Of a stretch of 64,000 nucleotides of DNA, positions 7,497 to 16,648 are shown one piece after another; the stretch's first letter is position 1, and every line of letters starts with the position of its first letter. This DNA is from Hydrogenophilus sp. (lineage in GTDB: Bacteria; Pseudomonadota; Gammaproteobacteria; Burkholderiales; Rhodocyclaceae): the NCBI GenBank assembly GCA_026416515.1, contig JAOAEZ010000002.1, positions 90,573-154,572 of the forward strand, read 5' to 3'. The notes beneath the pieces were generated by a model. It worked only from the letters and a program-made list of their open reading frames with translations. It was not told the DNA's origin and searched no databases. The position numbers were made by a program, and so were the translations under genes.

Positions 7497-8444
7497 ATGG
7501 CGTTTGATCCAATCGTACTCTTTTTTCTGTTGGGGGTGATTGCCGGTTTGGCAAAGTCCGATTTAAAGATTCCCGCTGTCGTCTATGAGGCGCTTTCGAT
7601 CTATCTGTTGTTGGCGATCGGCTTGAAGGGGGGAGTGGAGCTGTCGAAATATCCGTTAGCGGAGTTGGTAATCCCAAGCGTGACGATTTTAACGACGGTG
7701 ATGGCGATTCCAGTGAGCGCTTATTTGATCTTACGCTATGGGGGGAAGATGAATCCCTACGATGCAGCGTCGATCGCTGCCCATTACGGTTCAGTGAGTG
7801 TGGTTACCTATTCGGTGGCTACCGCGAGTTTGGCCGAGCAGCAGGTTGCTTACGACGATGTGATGGTGGTCTACTTGGCATTGTTAGAGATGCCAGCGAT
7901 TTTGCTGGGAGTGATGCTCGCTCGAATCGGCGAGGCGGGCGGGGTACGAGCGATCCGTTGGGGAACACTGACCCACGAGGTCTTTTTCGGCAAGAGTATT
8001 TTGTTGCTGTTGGGGGGGTTGGCGATCGGTTTGGTGGCCGGGGAGAAAGGATACGCGTCGTTGGCGCCCGTCTTCAAGGAGGGGTTTAAGGGCGCATTGG
8101 CTTTCTTTTTGCTGGAGATGGGACTGGTGGCTTCAATCCGCATCGCCGCGTTTCGGACCTACGGACCTTTTTTGGTGGTTTTCGCGATGGCGATGCCAGT
8201 GGCCGCCGCTGTGTGGGGAATGGTAGTGGCGCGTTGGCTCGATTTTTCAGTGGGGAATACCGTGCTGTTGGCGACCCTTTTTGCGAGCGCTTCTTATATC
8301 GCTGCACCCGCGGCGATGCGCATCGCAGTCCCTAAGGCAAACCCAGCGTTGTCAATCGGCGCGTCGCTTGGGGTAACATTCCCATTTAATCTTTTCGTGG
8401 GAATCCCATTCTATTCTTGGTTGGCGCAGCAGTGGGTTAGGTAA
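7497..8444 (+). CDS. sbtA: SbtA-family sodium-dependent bicarbonate transporter
   Basis: The 315-residue integral membrane protein has about ten hydrophobic segments and matches the SbtA family: it opens with a hydrophobic helix, followed by GLAKSDLKIPAVVYE and LLLAIGLKGGVELSK, and the second half holds LLGGLAIGLVAG and PAAMRIAVPKANP. SbtA imports bicarbonate with sodium across the inner membrane and feeds the carboxysome. The gene has a strong Shine-Dalgarno (GGAGAGGAGGCG) and lies directly upstream of a PII-like gene, the usual sbtA-sbtB arrangement known from cyanobacteria. Its location at the end of an alpha-carboxysome operon strongly supports a role in the CO2-concentrating mechanism. 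Confidence 0.92.
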   Translation: MAFDPIVLFFLLGVIAGLAKSDLKIPAVVYEALSIYLLLAIGLKGGVELSKYPLAELVIPSVTILTTVMAIPVSAYLILRYGGKMNPYDAASIAAHYGSVSVVTYSVATASLAEQQVAYDDVMVVYLALLEMPAILLGVMLARIGEAGGVRAIRWGTLTHEVFFGKSILLLLGGLAIGLVAGEKGYASLAPVFKEGFKGALAFFLLEMGLVASIRIAAFRTYGPFLVVFAMAMPVAAAVWGMVVARWLDFSVGNTVLLATLFASASYIAAPAAMRIAVPKANPALSIGASLGVTFPFNLFVGIPFYSWLAQQWVR

Positions 8445-8453
8445 GGGGGTACC

Positions 8454-8735
8454 GTGAAACGGTTTAAGTTGGTAACGATTATCTGTGAGGCGGTTTTGGA
8501 GGATATGATCGTCAAGGAACTCGACCGCTTGGGAATCGTCGGATATACGGTGAGCGAGTGCCGGGGGCGAGGAACCCACGGAGTTCGAACCGGAAATTGG
8601 CGGCTGTCAACTAATGTGCGAATCGAGGTGATGGTCGATGAGGCAACGAGCGTGGCAGTGCGCGACGCATTGATGCGCTTCGATGATGATTACGGCCTTT
8701 TGATGTTCCGCAGCGAGGTAGAGGTGCTCAATTGA
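8454..8735 (+). CDS. sbtB: SbtB-type PII-like regulator
   Basis: The 93-residue protein has the PII ferredoxin-like fold pattern. KLVTIICEAVLEDMIVKEL forms the first strand and helix, GYTVSECRGRGTHGVR is the T-loop entry with the glycine/arginine motif seen in SbtB proteins, and IRIEVMVDEATSVAVRDAL is the second repeat. It lacks the C-terminal extension with the CGPxxC motif (R-loop) of cyanobacterial SbtB. The gene starts at GTG nine bases after sbtA and probably shares its transcript. SbtB proteins bind adenine nucleotides, including cAMP, and modulate SbtA; the same role is inferred here. A general GlnB/GlnK identity is unlikely because the uridylylation Tyr region is missing. Confidence 0.85.
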   Translation: MKRFKLVTIICEAVLEDMIVKELDRLGIVGYTVSECRGRGTHGVRTGNWRLSTNVRIEVMVDEATSVAVRDALMRFDDDYGLLMFRSEVEVLN

Positions 8736-8775
8736 AAGAGAAGGGGTGAAAAACCGCCAGGAGAGGAGCGCGTGA

Positions 8776-9861
8776 ATGTCGATTACCGTGGAGCAGGTGC
8801 GTGCCGTGTTGGCTTCGTGTGTCGATCCGAACCGCGGACGCGATTTTGTGGCGTGCGGGGCGGTGGAGCAAATCGCGGTGGAGGGAACGGCAGTTTCGGT
8901 GCGCTTGGCGCTCGATTACCCCGCAAAGAGCCAGTGGGCAGCGATCGCAGAGGAGGTGCGCGCGGCAATCCGCCGCGCGCTTTCGCCGGAGGCGGTTTTC
9001 GTGGAGGTGTATAGCAAGATCGGCGTGCACCGAGTAGCTCCCGGACTGCGACCATTGCCCGGCGTGGCCAATATCGTGGCGGTGGCTTCGGGGAAGGGAG
9101 GAGTGGGAAAAAGTACCACCGCGGTGAATGTGGCATTGGCGTTGGCAGCGGAGGGGGCAACAGTGGGGGTCTTGGATGCCGATATTTATGGGCCTTCTAT
9201 TCCTCAGATGTTGGGGGTTGAAACGGAACAGCCCCATTCTGTCGATGGGGAGAAGATGGAGCCGATCGAGGCGTACGGGTTGCAGGTGATGTCGATCGGG
9301 TTTTTGGTGGAGGCCGATACGCCGATGATTTGGCGAGGCCCAATGGCAACCCAGGCATTGACCCAGTTGTTGAACGAGACGCGGTGGCGCGATGTCGATT
9401 ATCTGGTGGTGGATATGCCGCCGGGAACAGGGGATATCCATCTGACATTAGCGCAGCGCGTGCCGATCACCGGCGCAGTGGTGGTGACAACCCCCCAGGA
9501 GATTGCGTTGCTCGATGCTCGAAAAGCGATCCGTATGTTCGAAAAGGTACAGGTGCCAGTGCTGGGGGTGGTGGAAAATATGAGTTGGTTTGTGTGCCCC
9601 CAGTGCGGACATGGCGAACCGCTTTTCGGCGAGGGAGGGGGAGAACGGTTGTGCCGGGAGTACGGGGTGCCTTTTTTGGGGGCTTTACCGCTGGAGCGGA
9701 CAATCCGGGAGCAGACCGACGGCGGAAGACCGACGGTGGTGGCCGATCCAGAGGGAAAGATCGCTGAGCGCTACCGAGCGGTGGCCCGACAGGTGGCGAT
9801 CGGCGTGGCCGAGCGGGGAAAGGATTACAGCAGTAAGATGCCGAAAGTTGTGGTGAAGTAA
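8776..9861 (+). CDS. apbC: Mrp/ApbC/NBP35-family iron-sulfur carrier P-loop ATPase
   Basis: The 361-residue protein has an N-terminal MIP18/DUF59-like domain (about 1-85) followed by a ParA-like ATPase domain with the deviant Walker A GKGGVGKST (about residue 107 onward), DADIYGPSIPQML, the switch VDMPPGTGDIHLTL and a CPQC motif at about 275. ApbC-type proteins form dimers that bind a bridging 4Fe-4S cluster through the CxxC pair and deliver it to apoproteins. The gene begins 40 bases after sbtB, so the carboxysome run may read through, but it is a housekeeping gene. The order apbC-dcd-decarboxylase is widespread in betaproteobacteria. Confidence 0.94.
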   Translation: MSITVEQVRAVLASCVDPNRGRDFVACGAVEQIAVEGTAVSVRLALDYPAKSQWAAIAEEVRAAIRRALSPEAVFVEVYSKIGVHRVAPGLRPLPGVANIVAVASGKGGVGKSTTAVNVALALAAEGATVGVLDADIYGPSIPQMLGVETEQPHSVDGEKMEPIEAYGLQVMSIGFLVEADTPMIWRGPMATQALTQLLNETRWRDVDYLVVDMPPGTGDIHLTLAQRVPITGAVVVTTPQEIALLDARKAIRMFEKVQVPVLGVVENMSWFVCPQCGHGEPLFGEGGGERLCREYGVPFLGALPLERTIREQTDGGRPTVVADPEGKIAERYRAVARQVAIGVAERGKDYSSKMPKVVVK

Positions 9862-9906
9862 GGAGAAGGAGAGAGCGGCGGCTGCTCGAGCAACGAGGGA
9901 GAGGAT

Positions 9907-10473
9907 GTGAGTATCAAGTGCGACCGTTGGATCGAACGGATGGCGCGCGAGTATGGGATGATCGAGCCATTTGAGCCGAGATTGGTGCGCGAGATCGAGG
10001 GAAAAAAGGTGGTGAGTTACGGAATTTCTAGCTACGGTTACGATGTGCGCTGTGCAAACGAGTTTAAGATTTTCACGAATATCAATACGACCATCGTCGA
10101 TCCAAAACATTTCGATGCGCGTAGCTTCGTCGATTTTGTGGGAGATGTGTGCATCATCCCCCCTAATTCGTTTGCGTTGGCGCGAACGGTGGAGTATTTC
10201 CGTATTCCACGCAATATATTGACGATTTGCGTGGGAAAGAGTACATACGCGAGATGCGGAATTATCGTGAATGTGACTCCCCTTGAGCCGGAGTGGGAGG
10301 GACATGTGACGCTGGAGTTTTCCAATACGACACCATTGCCCGCAAAAATTTACGCGTTCGAGGGAGTGGCGCAGATGCTCTTTTTGGAGGCCGATGAGGT
10401 GTGCGCGGTGAGTTACCGCGACCGCGGGGGGAAATACCTGGGACAGCGCGGGGTGACCTTGCCGCGAATATAG
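9907..10473 (+). CDS. dcd: dCTP deaminase
   Basis: The 188-residue product matches Dcd, which deaminates dCTP to dUTP for thymidylate synthesis. Family segments are clear: the N-terminal MIEPFEP region, [13 protein letters not shown], an [19 protein letters not shown] segment, the catalytic region [25 protein letters not shown] and a C-terminal [15 protein letters not shown]. The length is the usual one for the family. The start is GTG with GGGAGAGGAT upstream. It follows apbC by 45 bases and precedes the PLP decarboxylase. Confidence 0.96.
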   Translation: MSIKCDRWIERMAREYGMIEPFEPRLVREIEGKKVVSYGISSYGYDVRCANEFKIFTNINTTIVDPKHFDARSFVDFVGDVCIIPPNSFALARTVEYFRIPRNILTICVGKSTYARCGIIVNVTPLEPEWEGHVTLEFSNTTPLPAKIYAFEGVAQMLFLEADEVCAVSYRDRGGKYLGQRGVTLPRI

Positions 10474-10566
10474 AGGAGATGGAAAAAAGAGGGGAGAGAG
10501 GGGAGATTCCGGAAGTATGGGGGAGAAAGAGAGAGCGGGTTCGGCCGAGAGGAGAGGGAGGTTGGC

Positions 10567-12813
10567 GTGCGGTTTCATTTTCCAGTGGTGATCATCGACG
10601 AGGATTTTCGTTCAGAGAACGCTTCGGGATTGGGAATCCGCGCTTTGGCCCAGGCGATCGAGGCCGAGGGAATGGAGGTGCTGGGGGTGATGAGCTACGG
10701 CGATTTGACTTCGTTCGCCCAGCAACAGAGCCGCGCTTCCGCCTTTATCGTTTCGATCGACGATGAGCAGTTGCAGGAGCCGGCTGAGGCAGCGGCGGTG
10801 ATCGAGCAGATCCGCGCTTTTGTGGCCGAGATCCGCTTCCGGAACGCCGATATCCCGATTTTTTTGTACGGCGAGACGCGAACAAGCCGCCATATCCCGA
10901 ACGATGTGCTGCGCGAGCTGCATGGCTTTATCCATATGTTCGAAGATACCCCGGAGTTTATCGCGCGCTATGTGGTGCGCGAGGCGCGCAATTACTTGGA
11001 GAGTTTGCCACCACCCTTTTTCCGAGCGCTAACCCATTACGCCGCCGATGGTTCCTATTCGTGGCATTGCCCCGGCCATTCGGGAGGAGTGGCCTTTTTG
11101 AAGAGCCCAGTGGGACAGATGTTCCATCAGTTTTTCGGGGAGAACTTGCTGCGCGCCGATGTGTGTAACGCGGTGGAGGAGTTAGGCCAGCTGTTGGATC
11201 ATTCCGGACCAGTGGCGGCAAGCGAGCGCAACGCAGCGCGAATCTTCCATTGCGATCATCTTTTTTTTGTGACGAACGGGACGAGTACGTCCAATAAAAT
11301 GGTGTGGCACTATACAGTGGCTCCAAACGATATCGTGGTGGTGGATCGCAATTGCCATAAGTCGGTGTTGCATGCCATCATCATGACAGGGGCTATCCCC
11401 GTCTTTTTGACACCTACCCGCAACCATTACGGGATCATCGGCCCTATCCCAGAGGAGGAGTTTTCACCAGAGGCGATCGAGGCAAAGATCGCGGCTAACC
11501 CCTTCGCCGCTCAGGCAAACGATCGCCGACCGCGGATTTTGACGTTGACACAGTCGACCTACGATGGGATTTTGTACAACGTCGAGCGAATCAAGGAGCG
11601 ATTGGATGGCTATATCCCGACGTTGCATTTCGATGAGGCGTGGTTGCCCCACGCGGCTTTCCATGATTTCTACGGCGATTTTCATGCGATCGGCGAGGGG
11701 CGACCACGTTGCCGCGAGAGTTTGATCTTTTCTACCCAGTCAACCCATAAATTGCTGGCCGGGTTGTCCCAGGCGTCCCAGATCTTGGTTCAGGAACCAG
11801 AGCAGGGAGGGTTTGACCGCAGCGTCTTCAACGAGGCTTACCTGATGCATACGTCGACGTCGCCACAGTACGCGATCATCGCAAGTTGCGATGTGGCGGC
11901 GGCAATGATGGAGCCACCAGGAGGAACGGCATTGGTGGAGGAGTCGTTGCTGGAGGCGGCAGAGTTTCGCCGCGCGATGCGCGAGGTGGGCCGCGATTTG
12001 GAAGGGTCGTGGTGGTTCCAGGTGTGGGGACCAGAACGACTGGCCGAGGAGGGAATCGGCGATCCGAGCGATTGGTTGCTCCATCCCAACGAGCGGTGGC
12101 ATGGGTTCGGGCCGGTGAGTGAGGGGTTCAATATGCTCGACCCGATTAAGGCGACGATCATCACACCAGGGTTGGATGTGGAGGGGGATTTCGATGAGTG
12201 GGGAATCCCGGCAGGGGTGGTGACGCGCTATTTGGCCGAGCATGGAATCGTGGTGGAGAAGACAGGACTCTATTCCTTTTTCATTATGTTTACCATCGGT
12301 ATCACCAAGGGGCGGTGGAATACCATGGTGACCGAGCTGCAGCAGTTTAAAGATGATTTCGACCGCAACCAGCCGCTGTGGCGGGTAATGCCCGAGTTTG
12401 TAGGAAAACATCCTCAGTACGAGAAGTGGGGTTTGCGCGATTTGTGCCAGCGAATCCACGCTTTTTACCGCGAGCACGATGTGGCCCGCTTGACAACCCA
12501 GATGTATTTGTCGGAGTTGGCACCGGCAATGCGACCGGCCGATGCTTTCGCTAAGGTGGCCCGCCGCGAGATCGAGCGCGTGCCGATCGATGCGTTGGAG
12601 GGACGGGTGACGGCGGTGTTGGTGACCCCCTACCCGCCTGGAATTCCGTTGCTAATCCCAGGGGAGCGATTCAACGCGACGATCGTCCATTATCTGCAGT
12701 TCGCGCGTGAATTTAACCGCACTTTCCCAGGCTTCGAGACCGATGTGCACGGGTTGATCAAGGGGGAGGATGGGGAGTATTGCATCGATTGCGTGCGATC
12801 AACAGCAGGGTGA
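10567..12813 (+). CDS. Orn/Lys/Arg decarboxylase (PLP fold type I)
   Basis: The 748-residue enzyme has the full bacterial inducible-type decarboxylase layout. A response-regulator-like wing domain covers about residues 1-130, the PLP domain runs from about 150 to 600, and a C-terminal domain follows. The PLP Schiff-base lysine is K395 in STHKLLAGLSQAS, and SWHCPGHSGG and LHFDEAWLPHA are family signatures. It decarboxylates a basic amino acid to a polyamine precursor. Arginine is often the substrate assigned in betaproteobacteria at this locus, but lysine and ornithine cannot be excluded by eye. The start is GTG after GAGGGAGG. The 93 bases upstream are purine-rich and hold no gene. Confidence 0.92.
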   Translation: MRFHFPVVIIDEDFRSENASGLGIRALAQAIEAEGMEVLGVMSYGDLTSFAQQQSRASAFIVSIDDEQLQEPAEAAAVIEQIRAFVAEIRFRNADIPIFLYGETRTSRHIPNDVLRELHGFIHMFEDTPEFIARYVVREARNYLESLPPPFFRALTHYAADGSYSWHCPGHSGGVAFLKSPVGQMFHQFFGENLLRADVCNAVEELGQLLDHSGPVAASERNAARIFHCDHLFFVTNGTSTSNKMVWHYTVAPNDIVVVDRNCHKSVLHAIIMTGAIPVFLTPTRNHYGIIGPIPEEEFSPEAIEAKIAANPFAAQANDRRPRILTLTQSTYDGILYNVERIKERLDGYIPTLHFDEAWLPHAAFHDFYGDFHAIGEGRPRCRESLIFSTQSTHKLLAGLSQASQILVQEPEQGGFDRSVFNEAYLMHTSTSPQYAIIASCDVAAAMMEPPGGTALVEESLLEAAEFRRAMREVGRDLEGSWWFQVWGPERLAEEGIGDPSDWLLHPNERWHGFGPVSEGFNMLDPIKATIITPGLDVEGDFDEWGIPAGVVTRYLAEHGIVVEKTGLYSFFIMFTIGITKGRWNTMVTELQQFKDDFDRNQPLWRVMPEFVGKHPQYEKWGLRDLCQRIHAFYREHDVARLTTQMYLSELAPAMRPADAFAKVARREIERVPIDALEGRVTAVLVTPYPPGIPLLIPGERFNATIVHYLQFAREFNRTFPGFETDVHGLIKGEDGEYCIDCVRSTAG

Positions 12814-12819
12814 GCGACG

Positions 12820-13635
12820 ATGGGGGAGCAATTGGCGCAGAGTTGGGGAGAGGCGCTGCTGTTGGGCGCAGTAGAGGGAGCTACCGAGTTTTTGCCAATT
12901 TCGTCAACAGGACATCTGATCGTGCTGGGGGCGTGGTTGGGACGAACGAGTATAAGCGATAAAACGTTCGCGATCGCGATCCAGTTGGGGGCGATCTTGG
13001 CGGTGTGCTGGGTCTACCGCCAGCGGTTGATGGGGTTGGTGAGGGGATTGGTGCAGGGAGAGCCACAGGCGTGGCGGTTGGGAGGAGCTTTGCTGACGGC
13101 ATTCATGCCGGCAGCAGCAGTGGGCGCTGTGTGGGGAGGAGTGATCCAGGAGCGGTTGATGACCCCAACAGTGGTGGCGATCGCGTTGGCAGCAGGAGGC
13201 GTGGTGCTGTTGGCGGTGGAGCGGTGGCGACCACGGGTGCGAACCGTGGAGGTGGAGAGGATCACGTTGGGCCAGGCAGTAGTGATCGGTTGCGCCCAGT
13301 GCTTGGCGTTGATCCCCGGGACAAGCCGGGCAGCGGCGACGATTGTGGGAGGGGTACTGATCGGCTTGAGCCGGGAGACCGCCGCAGAGTTCTCCTTTTT
13401 GTTGGCGATTCCGACAATGGCCGCCGCATCGCTCTACGCGGTGTGGCGAGGATGGGAGGATCTGTCAGGGGGGGCGCTGGGAGAGATCGCGTTGGGGTTT
13501 GCGGCGGCGTTCGCGGCGGGTTTGGCCGCCGTACGGCTGCTGTTGGCGGTGGTAAGCCGCTTTTCGTTGGCTCCTTTCGGTTGGTATCGGTTGGGATTGG
13601 CTGGAGTGGTTTGGATAGTGGAGCGCGGGCGATGA
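12820..13635 (+). CDS. uppP: Undecaprenyl-diphosphatase UppP (BacA)
   Basis: The 271-residue integral membrane protein dephosphorylates undecaprenyl pyrophosphate to recycle the lipid carrier for peptidoglycan and other envelope polymers. The family motifs EGATEFLPISSTGH (about residues 21-34) and PGTSRAAATI (about 167-176) line the active site. Several hydrophobic segments follow the usual BacA topology. The gene starts 6 bases after the decarboxylase stop, and its TGA overlaps the ATG of the next gene. Confidence 0.96.
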   Translation: MGEQLAQSWGEALLLGAVEGATEFLPISSTGHLIVLGAWLGRTSISDKTFAIAIQLGAILAVCWVYRQRLMGLVRGLVQGEPQAWRLGGALLTAFMPAAAVGAVWGGVIQERLMTPTVVAIALAAGGVVLLAVERWRPRVRTVEVERITLGQAVVIGCAQCLALIPGTSRAAATIVGGVLIGLSRETAAEFSFLLAIPTMAAASLYAVWRGWEDLSGGALGEIALGFAAAFAAGLAAVRLLLAVVSRFSLAPFGWYRLGLAGVVWIVERGR

Positions 13636-14147
13636 AAAGCGTCGAGAAACGGGTAGAACATTTTTTGTTCGCAAGCCGCTGGTTTTTAGCACCCGTTTAT
13701 GTGGGGCTGGTGGGGGCTTTGGTGGTGATGTTGTATAAGTTCGTGAAGCAGTTTTGGGTGCTGTTGGTCGGTCTTCCAACAGCTTCTTCTTCCGAGGTGA
13801 TCGTGGGGGTGTTGTCACTGGTGGATGCGGCATTGGTGATGAATTTGATTTTGATCATTATCTTTAGCGGCTATGAGAATTTTGTTTCTAAGATGGATGA
13901 CCTCCATAGCCACGAGGATCGCCCCGATTGGATGGGACATATCGGCTTTGCCGATGTGAAGATTAAGTTGATCGGGTCGATCGTGGCGATTTCAGCGATC
14001 GAGTTGCTGAAGTCGTTCTTGAATGTGCACCAGATGGAGGATCGAGTGTTGTGGTGGCAGACAGGACTACATATGGTGTTTGTGGTTTCGGCGTTGCTCT
14101 ATGCGGTGATGGATCGCATCCAGCGCGGGGGAGAGAGCGGCCATTGA
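13632..14147 (+). CDS. UPF0114 (YqhA-type) membrane protein
   Basis: The 171-residue protein has three to four predicted membrane helices and matches the UPF0114 family: it opens with EKRVEHFLFASRWFLAPVYVGL, continues with VDAALVMNLILIIIFSGYENFVSK, and contains DVKIKLIGSIVAISAIELLKSF. The family is conserved in proteobacteria and has no firmly established function. The ATG overlaps the uppP stop by 4 bases, so the two are translationally linked. I chose this start for the overlap and because the family N-terminus begins here. Confidence 0.88.
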   Translation: MKSVEKRVEHFLFASRWFLAPVYVGLVGALVVMLYKFVKQFWVLLVGLPTASSSEVIVGVLSLVDAALVMNLILIIIFSGYENFVSKMDDLHSHEDRPDWMGHIGFADVKIKLIGSIVAISAIELLKSFLNVHQMEDRVLWWQTGLHMVFVVSALLYAVMDRIQRGGESGH

Positions 14148-14202
14148 GGGAGCAATAGGAGAGAGGGTAGTAGAATCGAGCAGAGTCGAGAGGAGCATCG
14201 CG

Positions 14203-14934
14203 ATGAGTCAGCAGCAGCAGAAGAGATGGAGCGTAGGGGTGTGGGCATGGTTGGCTTTCTGCAGCGTCGGGTGGGCCGAGGCAAACGAGCAGATCGCTCA
14301 GACGATGAACCGCATTTTGGGAACTGAGGCAGTGCGCAGCGTTTCGGCAACACCGGTGAAGGGCCTCTACGAGGTGGTGCTGAAAAGCGGGGAGGTGATT
14401 TATACCAACGAGGAGGCAACCCATGTGTTGGTGGGTTCATTGATCGATTTGAAAACGCGCGAGAATTTGACCGAGCGCCGATTGGAGGAGTTGGGACGGA
14501 TCGATTTTTCGTCTTTGCCATTGGCCGACGCTTTTGTGTTACGCCGTGGAAAGGGAGAGCGCGTGTTCGCGTCGTTCGAGGATCCCAATTGCGGATTTTG
14601 TAAGAGGTTGGCGAGGGAACTGCAGGGGTTAGATAATTATACGCAGTATGTTTTTTTGTTCCCGATTTTAGGAGCCGATTCTCAGGAAAAGGCTAGACGG
14701 ATTTGGTGCGCAAAGGATCGCGCAGCCGCGTGGCAGCGGTGGATGGTGGAGGGAATCGAGCCTCCGCCGCCAAGCGGAGAGTGCGATGCGTCAGCGATCG
14801 CCCGCAATACCGCATTGGGACAGAAGTTGGGGATCAGTGGAACCCCAACCCTCTTTTTGAAGTCAGGCGCCCGAGTGGGAGGATTTGTCCCAGCAGCACA
14901 ATTGGAGACCCGATTGGAGCAGGGGGGACGATAG
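14203..14934 (+). CDS. dsbC: Thiol:disulfide interchange protein DsbC
   Basis: The 243-residue periplasmic protein has a signal peptide (basic MSQQQQKR, then a hydrophobic core, cleavage near GWAEA), a DsbC-type dimerisation domain (about 28-85) and a thioredoxin-fold domain with the active site CGFC in DPNCGFCKR (about residue 129). A second Cys pair (WCAKD and GECDA) matches the structural disulfide of DsbC. It isomerises wrong disulfides in exported proteins. CGFC instead of the usual CGYC is a conservative change. The ATG follows GAGAGGAGC. It lies upstream of trpG with a 41-base gap. Confidence 0.92.
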   Translation: MSQQQQKRWSVGVWAWLAFCSVGWAEANEQIAQTMNRILGTEAVRSVSATPVKGLYEVVLKSGEVIYTNEEATHVLVGSLIDLKTRENLTERRLEELGRIDFSSLPLADAFVLRRGKGERVFASFEDPNCGFCKRLARELQGLDNYTQYVFLFPILGADSQEKARRIWCAKDRAAAWQRWMVEGIEPPPPSGECDASAIARNTALGQKLGISGTPTLFLKSGARVGGFVPAAQLETRLEQGGR

Positions 14935-14975
14935 CGAGTAGCGGGAGGGGGGAGTAGGGGAGCGAGAGGATAACC

Positions 14976-15587
14976 ATGGTGGTGGTGATCGATAATTACG
15001 ATAGTTTTACGTGGAACTTGGTGCAGTACTTTTGGGAGTTGGGGGAGGAGGTGCGCGTGGTGCGCAACGATGAGACCTCGGTGGAAGGGCTGGCGGCAAT
15101 GCACCCCGACCATTTGGTGATCTCACCAGGACCGTCGTCACCGAAGAACGCGGGGATTTCGTTGGCTGCTATCCGCTATTTCGCTGGACGAGTGCCGATT
15201 TTGGGTGTGTGCTTGGGCCATCAGGCGATCGGCGAGGCGTTCGGGGGGCGAGTGGTGCATGCCCGAGAGGTAATGCATGGGAAGACGTCGCCCGTGTTCC
15301 ATACCGGAAGAGGAGTTTTTACAGGGTTGCCGAACCCCGTAGTGTGTACCCGCTACCATTCGTTGGCGGTGGAGCGAGTTTCTTTGCCCGATACATTGGA
15401 GGTAACGGGGTGGACCGAGGATGGGGAGATCATGGGATTACGCCACCGCACCTTGCCAGTGGAGGGGGTGCAGTTTCATCCCGAGTCGATTATGACTGAG
15501 TACGGCCATGAAATGTTGCGCAATTTCTTGCGCTATTGCCAGGTAGAGAGGGTCCTTACAGCGGAGAGAGAAGATGACTCCCCATGA
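14976..15587 (+). CDS. trpG: Anthranilate synthase component II, glutamine amidotransferase
   Basis: The 203-residue protein is a class I glutamine amidotransferase. [15 protein letters not shown] is the family start, the nucleophile Cys lies in [15 protein letters not shown] (about residue 80), and the His-Glu pair in VQFHPESI (about 170). It supplies ammonia to TrpE for anthranilate and may also serve PabB for 4-aminodeoxychorismate. The gene overlaps trpD by 14 bases. No trpE lies upstream, where dsbC is found instead. Confidence 0.95.
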   Translation: MVVVIDNYDSFTWNLVQYFWELGEEVRVVRNDETSVEGLAAMHPDHLVISPGPSSPKNAGISLAAIRYFAGRVPILGVCLGHQAIGEAFGGRVVHAREVMHGKTSPVFHTGRGVFTGLPNPVVCTRYHSLAVERVSLPDTLEVTGWTEDGEIMGLRHRTLPVEGVQFHPESIMTEYGHEMLRNFLRYCQVERVLTAEREDDSP

Positions 15588-16611
15588 GGCATTGCGGCGG
15601 TTGGTGGAGCGAGAGGAGCTGCTTCCCGAGGAGATGGCCGCGTTGATGAATCAGTTGATGGCCGGCGAGGTGTCGCCTGTGCTGACGGCAGCGATTTTGG
15701 TGGCTTTGCGGGTGAAGGGAGAGACCGTAGGAGAGATCGCCGCCGCCGCAGAGGTGATGCGAGCGTTGGCAACGCCCGTGGAGGTGACGGGAGATCGCTA
15801 CCATCTGCTCGATGTGGTGGGGACGGGAGGGGATGGAGCGCAGACATTTAATATTTCAACGGCGACGGCGTTCGTGGCGGCAGCAGGGGGAGCACGTGTG
15901 GCGAAACATGGAAATCGCGCGGTTTCGTCGCGTTCCGGGAGCGCCGATGTGCTGGAGGCTTTGGGGGCTAGAATCGATCTGCCGCCAGCCGCAGTGGCTG
16001 AGTGCATCGCCGAGACCGGGGTGGGGTTTATGTTCGCGCCTTTGCACCACGCGGCAATGCGCCATGTGATGCCGGTTCGTCGGGAGTTGGGGGTGCGAAC
16101 GATGTTCAATGTGCTGGGACCATTGACTAACCCTGCCCGAGCCCCCAATAGCTTGTTGGGGGTTTTCGATGTGAGGTGGGTGGGTATGCTGGCACGGGTG
16201 ATGGGACAGTTGGGGGCTGAACATGTGTTGGTGGTGCACGGGTTGGATGGGCTGGATGAGGTGACATTGGGCGCAGAGACCGCAGTGGCCGAGTGGGTGG
16301 ATGGGGCAGTGCGAGAGTACCGCATCCATCCGGAGGATTTCGGAATGACGATGGCGTCGCGCCGCCATCTGGTGGTGGAGAACGCTGCCGAGTCGGCGAC
16401 GATGATCCGAGCGGTGTTGGCAAATAAGCCAGGGGCCGCACGCGATGTGGTGGTATTGAACGCAGGAGTGGCTTTGTACGCAGCTAACCGGGCGCCGTCG
16501 ATCGCCGAGGGGGTGTCATTGGCACGGGAACTGGTGGCGTCAGGGGCTGCACGGGAACGGTTGGAGGCGTTTGTGACGACCACCCGCCGATTGGCGGGAG
16601 AGCGTGGGTGA
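15574..16611 (+). CDS. trpD: Anthranilate phosphoribosyltransferase
   Basis: The 345-residue enzyme transfers the phosphoribosyl group of PRPP to anthranilate. The PRPP-binding glycine motif [14 protein letters not shown] (about residues 82-95), [15 protein letters not shown] (about 110-124) and the conserved LGPLTNPA region are present. The start overlaps the end of trpG by 14 bases, the expected arrangement for translational coupling in trpGDC. Confidence 0.97.
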   Translation: MTPHEALRRLVEREELLPEEMAALMNQLMAGEVSPVLTAAILVALRVKGETVGEIAAAAEVMRALATPVEVTGDRYHLLDVVGTGGDGAQTFNISTATAFVAAAGGARVAKHGNRAVSSRSGSADVLEALGARIDLPPAAVAECIAETGVGFMFAPLHHAAMRHVMPVRRELGVRTMFNVLGPLTNPARAPNSLLGVFDVRWVGMLARVMGQLGAEHVLVVHGLDGLDEVTLGAETAVAEWVDGAVREYRIHPEDFGMTMASRRHLVVENAAESATMIRAVLANKPGAARDVVVLNAGVALYAANRAPSIAEGVSLARELVASGAARERLEAFVTTTRRLAGERG

Positions 16612-16648
16612 GGGAAGACGATAGAGGGGGAGATAAAAGGAGAGCTCC

